Source of the DNA: Lachnospiraceae bacterium
GTDB taxonomy: Bacteria > Bacillota > Clostridia > Lachnospirales > Lachnospiraceae
DNA: 7,490 nucleotides
Assembly (NCBI GenBank): GCA_900766575.1
Contig: CAAFVW010000009.1
Coordinates: 1 to 7,490, forward strand
Reading direction: 5' to 3'
Part shown: positions 1 through 6,337 of the stretch, in pieces
Position numbering within the stretch: the stretch's first letter is position 1
Layout: each line of letters starts with the position of its first letter
Position numbers and translations under genes: made by a program
Notes under the pieces: generated by a model
The model's database searches: none
Seen by the model: the letters and a program-made list of their open reading frames with translations, nothing else
What the model was told of the DNA's origin: nothing

Positions 1-2
1 CT

Positions 3-65
3 ATCACTTTTCAAGAAAATATCACCACCCTCCGACAGGCATTCTCGGAAGGACATTTTATCTGA
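3..65 (+). CDS. possible 3' end of an unidentified plus-strand gene (partial)
   Basis: An open frame enters from the left edge and stops at TGA 63-65, giving 20 residues ending in ...LRQAFSEGHFI. The composition looks like ordinary soluble protein: two Glu, one Arg, amphipathic spacing and no rare-codon run. The other two plus-strand frames also run for about 29 codons before stopping, so openness alone proves nothing; this frame was chosen only because its residues look most natural. If real, the gene would converge on trkH. No family can be named from so short a tail. Confidence 0.3.
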   Translation: MTFQENITTLRQAFSEGHFI

Positions 66-84
66 CTCACGGGAGTTCTATGTT

Positions 85-99
85 TTGAAATGATTTCAA
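85..99. promoter_or_regulatory. 15-bp perfect palindrome, 7-1-7 operator-like
   Basis: TTGAAAT-G-ATTTCAA is a perfect inverted repeat of two 7-bp arms around one base. The 7-1-7 layout is that of Fur/PerR/Zur-family boxes. Each arm matches the PerR half-site TTATAAT at 5 of 7 positions, which is suggestive only. No gene start lies immediately beside it, so it may be a chance A/T palindrome or part of the structured region that follows. Confidence 0.25.
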
Positions 100-106
100 T
101 AAGACA

Positions 107-248
107 GTAGCCACGACTGGGTATAAGAATAAGCTGACCGTAAACAGACGCCGGCACTTAGCGGGCGTACTTTGGCTGCTTACGTGCCGCTGCGTTCTGT
201 TTCCGAGTGAGAACGTGTCAGCGTTTCTTATACCCTGCCAGTGGCTAC
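107..248. repeat. large imperfect inverted repeat / long hairpin, unassigned
   Basis: The two halves are complementary over almost the whole 142 bp. Paired blocks are 107-114 with 241-248 (GTAGCCAC/GTGGCTAC), 119-129 with 225-235 (GGGTATAAGAA/TTCTTATACCC), 133-138 with 217-222, 139-141 with 213-215, 142-148 with 196-202 (AAACAGA/TCTGTTT), 149-151 with 192-194, and 152-157 with 184-189 (CGGCAC/GTGCCG). That is 44 Watson-Crick pairs separated by short internal loops, a 10-base bulge at 203-212 and an unresolved apex at 158-183. It lies 33 bp past the trkH stop. Neither side carries a proper T-run, so it is not a standard intrinsic terminator. No target-site duplication is visible at its edges. 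It could be a MITE or REP-like dispersed element, or a structured RNA such as a 6S-like rod. The fold is seen directly; its identity is not known. Confidence 0.8.
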
Positions 249-281
249 GGAGATTCGAAAATTCATTACCTAACTCTCAAT

Positions 282-1727
282 TTAGTATTTCTTCCAGCAG
301 GACGGCAGCATGATCACAAGCATCGGGAAAAGCTCCAGGCGCCCAGCCAGCATATCGAACATTAACACACATTTGCTCAGAGGACTGAATAAGGCAAAAT
401 TCTGGGTTGGACCTACCAGCTCCAGACCGGGTCCGATGTTATTCAGAGTGGCCAGAACGGCGGTGAAATTTGTGGTCAGATCGTACTCATCCAGGCTGAC
501 GATCAGCAGGGAGACGAAGAGCACGATAAAATAAGCTGTCATATACACATTGGTAGAACGTAACGTCTCATGAGACAGATTGTGTCCGTCCATTTTGATT
601 TTTTTTACCATCCGGGGATGGATCATCATGGCCAGTTCCTTGCGGATCGCCTTGAAGAGGATCAGTACACGGGAGACCTTCATGCCGCCGCCCGTACTGC
701 CGGCGCAGGCACCGATCATCATGAGTAACAGCAGGATCGTCTTCGATAACTGCGGCCACATATTGAAATCCGTTGTTGCGAAACCGGTGGTGGTAATAAT
801 CGTTCCCACCTGGAAAAAGGAATAGCGCAGTGTCTCCTCCAGAGTAGCGTAGAGAGGACGGATGTTCCAGGCAATCGTCAGAGCGCTGACCAGAATAATT
901 ACAAAATACCAACGGACCTCCTCGATGGAGAACGCTTCCTTAAACTGTTTGCTTAACAGACAGAAGTATACGGTATAGTTGACACCGCTTAAAATCATCA
1001 GCACGGTGACCGCGTTCTGGATCAGAGGAGAATACCCACCGATACTATTGTTTTTGATGCCGAAGCCACCGGTGCCGACACTGCCGAAGGTGGTACACAG
1101 GGAATCAAATAAGGGCATGCCGCACAGACACAGTGCAATGACACCCAGAACGGTGATGGCCACATAAAGTCCATACAGAATTTTTGCTGTGTCACGGACA
1201 CGGGGAACCAGTTTGCTCACAGAAGGTCCCGGACTCTCTGCACGCATCAGATTCATGGTAGAGCCGCCCATCATCGGCATAATGGCCATGATGAATACGA
1301 ATACACCCATGCCGCCGATCCAGTGCGTAAAGCTGCGCCAGAACAGACTGGCGTAACTGAGGGCTTCCACATTGGACAAAATGCTGGAACCGGTAGTTGT
1401 GAAACCGGAGATCGTTTCAAAAAGTGCATCGATATAAAACGGGATCTCTTTGGTGAGGACAAAAGGAACCGCACCGAAAGCAGACATTACAAACCAGCCT
1501 AAGGCAACGGCAGTGAAGCCCTCTCTGACATATAATTCTTTAAAACGTCCCGTATGCCGGAAACTTAACAGCTTCCCTAAAACAAAGCATACAACCGCAG
1601 TCAGAAGATAAATCAGTGCGATCTGATATTCCCCGTAGATCATACCGACGATCCAAGGGAGCAGCAAAAACAGCGCTTCAAATTGTAAAATACAGCCGAT
1701 GATAAAACTTAAAATTGCAAAATTCAT
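282..1727 (-). CDS. trkH: TrkH-type potassium uptake protein, membrane subunit
   Basis: This is the K+-translocating subunit of a Trk/Ktr system in the cytoplasmic membrane. It has 481 residues, against 483 in E. coli TrkH. The four pore loops of the superfamily are visible: TTTGSS at about 110-115, GSVGTGGFG at 215-223, TTTGFATTD at 312-320 and NNIGPGLE at 429-436. Each has the central Gly that lines the selectivity filter. GSTGGGMK at 343-350 corresponds to the gating loop in the sixth inner helix, followed by a basic cytoplasmic stretch (KAIRKE...KKIK). Long hydrophobic segments flank each loop. The ATG at 1727-1725 is preceded by AGAAGG, which lies inside the 3' end of trkA; only 5 bp separate the trkA stop from this start, so the two are translated as an operon. 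No convincing terminator follows the stop. Trk rather than KtrB is favoured by the length and by the two-RCK partner next door. Confidence 0.96.
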   Translation of the reverse strand: MNFAILSFIIGCILQFEALFLLLPWIVGMIYGEYQIALIYLLTAVVCFVLGKLLSFRHTGRFKELYVREGFTAVALGWFVMSAFGAVPFVLTKEIPFYIDALFETISGFTTTGSSILSNVEALSYASLFWRSFTHWIGGMGVFVFIMAIMPMMGGSTMNLMRAESPGPSVSKLVPRVRDTAKILYGLYVAITVLGVIALCLCGMPLFDSLCTTFGSVGTGGFGIKNNSIGGYSPLIQNAVTVLMILSGVNYTVYFCLLSKQFKEAFSIEEVRWYFVIILVSALTIAWNIRPLYATLEETLRYSFFQVGTIITTTGFATTDFNMWPQLSKTILLLLMMIGACAGSTGGGMKVSRVLILFKAIRKELAMMIHPRMVKKIKMDGHNLSHETLRSTNVYMTAYFIVLFVSLLIVSLDEYDLTTNFTAVLATLNNIGPGLELVGPTQNFALFSPLSKCVLMFDMLAGRLELFPMLVIMLPSCWKKY

Positions 1728-1732
1728 GATAA

Positions 1733-3091
1733 TTATCCTTCTATAATTTCCTTGATGTCATTCAGGCGGGCATGTGTCAGAACTACCACAACATAATCAC
1801 CCACATGGATCTCATCCTGACCACCGGGAATAATCGCCTGACCACCGCGAACGATGGAGCATACCAGAATATTTTTGCGGATATGCAGACGGTTCAGAGG
1901 CACATTGGTGATTGCAGAATCCTCCTTGATATAGAATTCCAGTGCTTCCGCACGGCCATCCTCCAGCTTGTACAGATTTTCCACATTGCTGTTGAGAGAT
2001 TCGTTCATGGATCTCGCGTATTTGATAATGATATCCGCGGTCAGCAGGCGGGGATAAGAGATCGTATCCAGCTTGATGTCACTTAAAACGCCGCTGAAAT
2101 TAATCCGGTTGATCTTGGTGACTACCTTGGCATGGGAAGCCCGTTTCGCATACAGGGACAGAAGGATATTTTCCTCATCCAGACCGGTTAATGCTGCAAA
2201 AGCATCTACCTTTTCCAAACCCTCCTGGATCAGAATACGTTCGTCCGTTCCATCACCGCAGATGATGGAAGCTTTGGGGAGCAGTTCGCTTAGATGCTCA
2301 CAACGGGCAGGATCGAAGTCAATAATCTTCGTATGGATACCTACCTCTAACAGCCGTCTGGCCAGATAGTAAGCGATCGTACCGCCGCCTACGATCATGG
2401 CAGTGTGGGCTCTGCCTGCCCCGATGCCTATTTTTTTGAAGAAATCATTGGCCTTGGGCGGCGTGGAGACGATGGCTACCACATCCCCTTCCTGAAAGAC
2501 AAAATCACCTCGGGGAATCAGTGCCTGATCGCCACGGGTGACCATACATACCAGTACATCACATTTTAAGGTGGTACGAATGTGGATCAGCTCATAATTA
2601 TTTAAGAGACAGTCATGCGTTACACGGAAATGCAGAAGTTCAATTCTTCCTTTGGAAAAAGTATCAATCTTAACTGCGGAAGGAAACTGGAAAATACGTG
2701 CGATCTCTGCTGCACTGGACAGCTCGGGATTGATGATCATGGCCAGTCCCAGTTCTTCCCGCAGGAATGCAATCTCATTGTTGTAGATGGGATTGCGGAC
2801 ACGGGCAATGGTTTTGCAGTGTCCGGCTTTTTTCGCGATAACGCAGCAGAGAAGATTCTGCTCATCGGATCCGGTCACCGCAATCAGCAGGTCGGCATGG
2901 TCGATACCGGCCTCGGACAGCGTCTGGAAGCTGACACCGTTACCTACGATACCCATGGCATCCAGATCATCTGTGATGGAGTTCACCTTTTCTTCATTTG
3001 TATCGATCACGGTGATATTGTGATTCTCACCGCCTAATTGCTCTACCAGGGTGTAGCCTACTTTGCCGCAGCCCACAATGATAATGTTCAT
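1733..3091 (-). CDS. trkA: TrkA, nucleotide-binding regulatory subunit of Trk K+ uptake
   Basis: TrkA is the peripheral cytoplasmic subunit that binds NAD(H) or ATP/ADP and gates TrkH. The protein has 452 residues, close to the 458 of E. coli TrkA, and shows the duplicated RCK architecture. The first Rossmann half starts at residue 1 with GCGKVG at 7-12 and the acidic D30 at the end of strand 2, followed by a TrkA-C domain at about 140-215. The second Rossmann half has VGGGTIA at 234-240 and D258, followed by a second TrkA-C domain at about 370-450. The second glycine motif ends in Ala rather than Gly, which is common in TrkA. The open frame extends 9 codons further upstream to 3118, but the ATG at 3091-3089 is chosen because the beta strand MNIIIVGCGK begins there and GGAGG lies 6 bases before it. 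It is the first gene of trkA-trkH and diverges from spoIIIAA. Confidence 0.96.
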   Translation of the reverse strand: MNIIIVGCGKVGYTLVEQLGGENHNITVIDTNEEKVNSITDDLDAMGIVGNGVSFQTLSEAGIDHADLLIAVTGSDEQNLLCCVIAKKAGHCKTIARVRNPIYNNEIAFLREELGLAMIINPELSSAAEIARIFQFPSAVKIDTFSKGRIELLHFRVTHDCLLNNYELIHIRTTLKCDVLVCMVTRGDQALIPRGDFVFQEGDVVAIVSTPPKANDFFKKIGIGAGRAHTAMIVGGGTIAYYLARRLLEVGIHTKIIDFDPARCEHLSELLPKASIICGDGTDERILIQEGLEKVDAFAALTGLDEENILLSLYAKRASHAKVVTKINRINFSGVLSDIKLDTISYPRLLTADIIIKYARSMNESLNSNVENLYKLEDGRAEALEFYIKEDSAITNVPLNRLHIRKNILVCSIVRGGQAIIPGGQDEIHVGDYVVVVLTHARLNDIKEIIEG

Positions 3092-3115
3092 ACGATTCCT
3101 CCGAAATATAAAAGT

Positions 3116-3145
3116 CAATATATATTGGCTAGTATATCATACATT
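3116..3145 (+). promoter_or_regulatory. candidate sigma-E promoter P1 of the spoIIIA operon
   Basis: CATACATT at 3138-3145 is a full match to the sigma-E -10 consensus CATACAnT. A weaker -35 (CAATATA, 3116-3122, against KMATATT) lies 15 bp upstream. It points at spoIIIAA, whose ATG is 82 bp further on. spoIIIA is a known mother-cell sigma-E operon in B. subtilis, so a promoter of this type is expected here. The -10 is strong and the -35 is uncertain because the area is generally A/T-rich. Confidence 0.55.
3131..3139 (-). promoter_or_regulatory. candidate sigma-A extended -10 promoter for trkA
   Basis: Read on the minus strand, 3139-3131 is TGATATACT, i.e. TG-n-TATACT, a good extended -10 element. 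The hexamer 17 bp upstream is TTCTCT (3159-3154), matching only three of six -35 positions, as is usual where an extended -10 compensates. Transcription would start near 3124, about 33 bases before the trkA ATG. The element shares two bases with the plus-strand sigma-E-like -10 at 3138-3145. Confidence 0.5.
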
Positions 3146-3208
3146 TGGAAAAAAGAGAAGATTGGATGGAATATCCTGTCTGTGGCAACATATATTTGGA
3201 AAAAGAGA
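3138..3208 (+). repeat. pair of near-identical 20-21 bp direct repeats containing the -10 elements
   Basis: Positions 3138-3158 and 3189-3208 are the same sequence apart from one C/T change and one extra A. Each reads CATAyATTTGG, then five or six A, then GAGA. The copies start 51 bp apart, close to five helical turns, and both span a sigma-E-like -10 plus its downstream initial transcribed region. Confidence 0.75.
3169..3196 (+). promoter_or_regulatory. candidate sigma-E promoter P2 of the spoIIIA operon
   Basis: GAATATC (3169-3175) matches six of seven positions of the sigma-E -35 KMATATT. After 13 bp, CATATATT (3189-3196) matches six of the seven fixed positions of CATACAnT. The pair is better balanced than P1, and transcription would begin around 3203, just upstream of the spoIIIAA ribosome binding site at 3216-3221. 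That gives a very short leader, so P2 may be either a real second start or a degenerate duplicate of P1. Confidence 0.4.
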
Positions 3209-3226
3209 TACATCCGGGAGGAAAAC

Positions 3227-4138
3227 ATGGACAGCCTGCTTCGTATATTTCCGCAAAAGAGAAGAACATTCTGGCAGAAAACAGCGGACAATGGCGAAAG
3301 CGTATGTGAGATCCGGCTTCGTGTGGACAGGCCGGTAATTGTGGAGACAACACGGGGAGATTTCTTTATAAACAACAGCGGGGAATGGCAGGATCATCCC
3401 TACGGAGCGCATCTGGTGACGGAAGCGGAGATTCGGGAACTTATCGCAAGGCTGTGTCAGGATTCTGTTTATGCGTATGCCGATGAAATAAGACAGGGAT
3501 TTCTGACAGTAGAAGGCGGGCACAGGATCGGACTGTGCGGACAGGCCGTGTTGGAAAACGAGACGGAAATCCGGACATTGAAAAATGTTTCTTTTGTGAA
3601 TATCCGTGTAGCCCATGAGATCCGGGGAGCGGCGGATAAGATTCTTCCGCAATTATATAAAGAAGGTTTTTTTCAAAATACGTTGATCATATCCCCACCG
3701 GGGTTCGGCAAAACGACTCTGCTGCGGGATCTGATTCGCCAGATATCGGACGGGAATCCTTATGGACCGGGATTACGGGTAGGAGTAGTGGATGAACGAT
3801 CTGAACTGGCGGGAGCTTATCGGGGACGTCCCCAGAATGATCTGGGAATGCGGACGGATGTATTGGATGCCTGTCCCAAGGCGCTGGGAATGCTGCTTTT
3901 GCTGCGATCCATGTCGCCACAGGTGATTGCCGTGGATGAACTGGGAGAAGAAGCGGACAGACAGGCATTACATAAGGCGGCGGCCAGCGGTTGTGCGCTG
4001 CTGGCCACTCTGCACGGAGCGGATGAGAAAGATGCGGAAAAAAGGCTGGGGGAAGACTGCCTGCGGCAGATGTTTCGGCGTCTGGTGATTTTAAAAGGAA
4101 GGGGACGAATGGAATGCAGATACTTGGAGGTTCCATGA
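3227..4138 (+). CDS. spoIIIAA: SpoIIIAA, secretion-type ATPase of the SpoIIIA complex
   Basis: This cytoplasmic mother-cell ATPase resembles those of type II/IV secretion and is thought to power the SpoIIIA-SpoIIQ channel between mother cell and forespore. It has 303 residues against 307 in B. subtilis. The Walker A loop PPGFGKTT is at 157-164, VVDERSE at 187-193, the Walker B strand VIAVDELG at 233-240 with D237/E238, and TLHG at 271-274. The N-terminal third, with EIRLRVDRPV near 28-37 and the GGHRIGLCG segment at 97-105, is the family's own domain. The frame is open 63 codons upstream to 3038, but that stretch covers the divergent promoters and the start of trkA. The ATG at 3227 is chosen because GGGAGG (3216-3221) sits five bases before it and the family N-terminus begins there. 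It is the first gene of the operon and overlaps spoIIIAB by 25 bases. Confidence 0.97.
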   Translation: MDSLLRIFPQKRRTFWQKTADNGESVCEIRLRVDRPVIVETTRGDFFINNSGEWQDHPYGAHLVTEAEIRELIARLCQDSVYAYADEIRQGFLTVEGGHRIGLCGQAVLENETEIRTLKNVSFVNIRVAHEIRGAADKILPQLYKEGFFQNTLIISPPGFGKTTLLRDLIRQISDGNPYGPGLRVGVVDERSELAGAYRGRPQNDLGMRTDVLDACPKALGMLLLLRSMSPQVIAVDELGEEADRQALHKAAASGCALLATLHGADEKDAEKRLGEDCLRQMFRRLVILKGRGRMECRYLEVP

Positions 4139-4629
4139 TCCTGTTGGGATGTTTTGGACTTGGACTGTGGTATCGGGAACAGTTTTTGGGAAGATTGCAT
4201 ACGATCCGGGAACTGATCCGGATTCAGGAGCAGTGGATCAGTGAGATCCGATACAACAGCTCCACACTTCCGGAGTGCTGCAATCAGATCGGCAGGCAGA
4301 GGAAGGACCGTCTGGGAGAGATCTGTACTGCGGTATATCGGGAATATACGGAGAAGGAAGGGGAGGGGTTTCTGGAGATTGCCGGAGAGAGTTTTCGCAG
4401 ACAGCTGCGGATGCTTCCCCTGAAAAAAGAGGATATCGAAGAGTTTTTACGGTTCACGGGAAAAGAAGGCTATACAGACGAGAGTATGCAGATCAAAAGC
4501 ATAGAATTGTCCAGACAGGGACTGGAACATGCGATGGAAGTACAGCAGAGGGAGATCGCACAGAAATGCAGACTTTCCGTAGGCCTGGGAGCCATGAGCG
4601 GGCTGCTTTTGCTGTTGCTGCTGATCTGA
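4114..4629 (+). CDS. spoIIIAB: SpoIIIAB, GspF-like membrane-anchored component
   Basis: SpoIIIAB is a 171-residue protein, the same length as B. subtilis SpoIIIAB, whose soluble domain is known to resemble the cytoplasmic domain of type II secretion GspF. A short hydrophobic segment lies at about 3-18 and a C-terminal one at about 153-171 (ending in a run of Leu). Between them is a charged helical region, consistent with both ends in the membrane and the helical bundle facing the cytoplasm near the AA ATPase. The start at 4114 lies within spoIIIAA, preceded by AGGGG at 4100-4104. An alternative ATG at 4135 has GGAGG four bases upstream and overlaps the AA stop as ATGA. The upstream start is preferred because the family normally begins with MxxLG before the hydrophobic segment. 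Either way translation is probably coupled to spoIIIAA. Confidence 0.95.
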   Translation: MQILGGSMILLGCFGLGLWYREQFLGRLHTIRELIRIQEQWISEIRYNSSTLPECCNQIGRQRKDRLGEICTAVYREYTEKEGEGFLEIAGESFRRQLRMLPLKKEDIEEFLRFTGKEGYTDESMQIKSIELSRQGLEHAMEVQQREIAQKCRLSVGLGAMSGLLLLLLLI

Positions 4630-4674
4630 GCAGGTTGTGGGAAGCGCTGAGAAAAAAGAAAAGGACGGGAAAAG

Positions 4675-4869
4675 ATGGGAATAGGACTGATCTTTAAAAT
4701 AGCGGCGGTAGGAATCCTTGTGACAATACTCAGCCAGGTTTTAAAACACAGCGGCAGGGAGGAACATGCTTTTCTGATCAGTCTGGCGGGGCTGATTCTG
4801 GTTCTTAGCTGGATCGTTCCGTATATCTATGATTTGTTTGAAACTGTGCAGACCCTGTTTTCGTTTTGA
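4675..4869 (+). CDS. spoIIIAC: SpoIIIAC, small two-helix membrane protein
   Basis: A 64-residue hydrophobic protein (68 in B. subtilis) with two membrane segments at about 3-20 and 29-51. They are separated by the short polar turn KHSGREE, matching the family pattern in which the loop after helix 1 carries K and E residues. SpoIIIAC belongs to the membrane platform of the SpoIIIA complex; its exact mechanical role is not established. A purine-rich site (AAGGACGGG, 4661-4669) precedes the ATG. The 45-bp gap after spoIIIAB is one of the larger gaps in the operon and shows no promoter or hairpin that I trust. The gene ends in TGA 4867-4869, and the spoIIIAD ribosome binding site follows at once. 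Confidence 0.93.
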   Translation: MGIGLIFKIAAVGILVTILSQVLKHSGREEHAFLISLAGLILVLSWIVPYIYDLFETVQTLFSF

Positions 4870-4880
4870 TGGGAGGTAAG

Positions 4881-5267
4881 ATGGCAGAGATCATTAAAAT
4901 CGCATTGTTGGGAATCGCAGGAGTGCTGTTTGCCATACAGTTTAAGCAACAGCGTCCGGAATATGCGCTGCTTGTGGGATTCGCGCTGAGTCTGCTGGTG
5001 TTTTCCTATGTGCTGAGGCTTGCGGGGCAGTTGTTGGATGAGTTCGCAGGATTACAGCAGTATCTGGGGGATGCAAAAGGGTATCTCGGTATCCTGATGA
5101 AAGTAGTGGGTATCACATATCTGTGTGAATTCAGTGCCGGGATTTGTAAGGATGCCGGATTTGCAGCAGTTTCAGATCAGATCGAGATTCTGGGAAAACT
5201 GTCGGTGCTGTTTGCGGGATTGCCGATCCTTCTGGCAGTGATCCGGCAGATATACAGTATCTTATAG
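4881..5267 (+). CDS. spoIIIAD: SpoIIIAD, membrane protein of the SpoIIIA complex
   Basis: A 128-residue integral membrane protein (about 133 in B. subtilis), paralogous in style to SpoIIIAC in its first part. Hydrophobic segments lie at about 4-20, 28-47, 68-87 and 104-127. The segment GITYLCEFSAGICKDAG at 77-93 carries the conserved E83 and the KDAG signature of the family, followed by a QIEILGK stretch. A longer reading from a TTG at 4866 would overlap the spoIIIAC stop. The ATG at 4881 is chosen because GGGAGG (4871-4876) lies just before it and because the family begins with a short polar residue run into helix 1. It ends at TAG 5265-5267, 16 bp before spoIIIAE. Confidence 0.93.
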   Translation: MAEIIKIALLGIAGVLFAIQFKQQRPEYALLVGFALSLLVFSYVLRLAGQLLDEFAGLQQYLGDAKGYLGILMKVVGITYLCEFSAGICKDAGFAAVSDQIEILGKLSVLFAGLPILLAVIRQIYSIL

Positions 5268-5283
5268 GGGAGCGAAGAGACAG

Positions 5284-6333
5284 ATGGATGCAATGTGGCA
5301 GGAATACGGGATGGAGGAACTGGATAAAGGAATGCAGAAACTGTTTCCGACATTTCAGATCTCTGCAACACAACTGCTGGGACAACTGCTGCAGGGAGAT
5401 GTGCTGGGGGCGGCCGGAAGTCTGTTGCAGGAGGTCATACAGGGAATGTCTGCCTTTGCGGCCGGAAGGAAGAACATACTGGTCTGGCTGATTCTGTTGG
5501 GAATTCTCTCTGCATTGTTGATTCATTTTGTAGAAGTTTTTGATAAACACCAGATTGCAGACTTGAGTTTTTATTTTATTTATCTGCTGATGGGAGTCAT
5601 TCTTCTGCAATGTTTTTCGGAAATTCTGGAAACCGCAAGGGAGGCCATGGAAAATATTGTACTGTTTGTAAAACTGATGGTGCCTACGTATCTTCTGGCG
5701 GTGGGGGTGGCATCGGGACCGGCTACGGTGAGTGCCGGATATCAGCTGATGTTGCTGCTGATCTACGGAACAGAGAAAATTCTGTTAGGGGTGGTATTGC
5801 CGTTGGTCTACAGTTATGGTCTGCTGACCATGATCAATGGGATCTGGGTGGAGGAAAAACTGACACTTTTGATCGAACTTCTGGAAAAAGCGGTGGGATG
5901 GATCCTAAAGGCTTCGCTGGGTGTGGTCACAGGAATCAGTGTGTTCCAGTCACTGCTTACGCCGGTATTGGATTCGGTGAAAACCTCAGCAGTGGAAAAA
6001 GCGATCTCCGCATTGCCGGGGATCGGGAACGCGGCGGATGGGATTCTGGAACTGACTGTAGGATCGGCGGTGGTGATCCGCAACAGCATCGGAGTGATGT
6101 TATTGCTATTACTGATCGCAGTTTGTGCGGCACCGCTCCTGGAGATTTTATTTACATCATTTTTGATTAAATGTGCGGCGGCATTTCTGGGAATCGTAAG
6201 CGACAAGAGAGTGACAGGCTGTACGGATCACATAGGAAATGCAGGGATGATGTTGTTCCGTACCGCAGGGACGGCGATGTTGTTGTTCGTGATTACGCTG
6301 GCACTTCTGGCCATCGGGAGCAGGGGGATGTGA
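5284..6333 (+). CDS. spoIIIAE: SpoIIIAE, polytopic membrane protein
   Basis: The largest membrane protein of the operon, proposed to be a transporter-like component of the mother-cell/forespore channel. It has 349 residues. Hydrophobic segments are visible at about 65-81, 94-112, 130-160, 165-185, 205-222, 265-290 and 326-345. The family's most conserved block, ALPGIGNAADGILELTVGS followed by VVIRNSIG, lies at 243-270. B. subtilis SpoIIIAE is about 399 residues and starts with a signal peptide. Here the protein starts with a polar amphipathic region and has no signal sequence. It cannot be extended: upstream in the same frame there is no ATG, GTG or TTG back to a TGA at 5239-5241. AGGGGAG (5266-5272) lies a rather long 11 bases before the ATG; a second ATG three codons on (5293) is possible. 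The gene ends ATG-TGA, 4 bp before spoIIIAF. Confidence 0.95.
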   Translation: MDAMWQEYGMEELDKGMQKLFPTFQISATQLLGQLLQGDVLGAAGSLLQEVIQGMSAFAAGRKNILVWLILLGILSALLIHFVEVFDKHQIADLSFYFIYLLMGVILLQCFSEILETAREAMENIVLFVKLMVPTYLLAVGVASGPATVSAGYQLMLLLIYGTEKILLGVVLPLVYSYGLLTMINGIWVEEKLTLLIELLEKAVGWILKASLGVVTGISVFQSLLTPVLDSVKTSAVEKAISALPGIGNAADGILELTVGSAVVIRNSIGVMLLLLLIAVCAAPLLEILFTSFLIKCAAAFLGIVSDKRVTGCTDHIGNAGMMLFRTAGTAMLLFVITLALLAIGSRGM

Positions 6334-6337
6334 AAGA

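Noticed and set aside
29..52. Short hairpin CC-TCCGA / TCGGA-AGG followed by a weak T stretch, a possible terminator.
   Set aside because: The stem is interrupted and only about seven pairs, and the tail ACATTTTATC is not a real T-run. It also overlaps the possible coding tail ending at 65.
107..248. Reading the long hairpin as the trkH intrinsic terminator or as an integron attC site.
   Set aside because: Neither strand has a U-run after the stem, and the stem is far longer than a terminator. The conserved GTTRRRY/RYYYAAC attC ends are absent.
3113..3118. Minus-strand TTGACT as a -35 for trkA.
   Set aside because: A -10 at normal spacing would overlap the trkA start codon, leaving no room for the ribosome binding site.
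3038..3226. In-frame N-terminal extension of SpoIIIAA by 63 codons.
   Set aside because: The extension runs through the trkA start and both promoter repeats, has no family similarity, and the ATG at 3227 has a strong ribosome binding site.
3137..3652. Minus-strand open frame of 171 codons opposite the start of spoIIIAA.
   Set aside because: It is antisense to the conserved SpoIIIAA N-terminal region, has no ribosome binding site and no recognisable protein features.
4866..4880. TTG start for SpoIIIAD, adding five residues.
   Set aside because: It overlaps the spoIIIAC stop, and the added codons are the GGGAGG ribosome binding site of the ATG at 4881.
4934..4941. CATACAGT, a third full match to the sigma-E -10 consensus.
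   Set aside because: It lies inside the spoIIIAD coding sequence, has no acceptable -35 at 13-15 bp and no gene start at a suitable distance. It is kept as a reminder that such matches also arise by chance.
5610..6170. Plus-strand 186-codon Gly-rich frame inside spoIIIAE.
   Set aside because: It is a shifted reading of the spoIIIAE gene; the Gly-rich composition comes from GGN codon overlap, and spoIIIAE itself carries the conserved family block.
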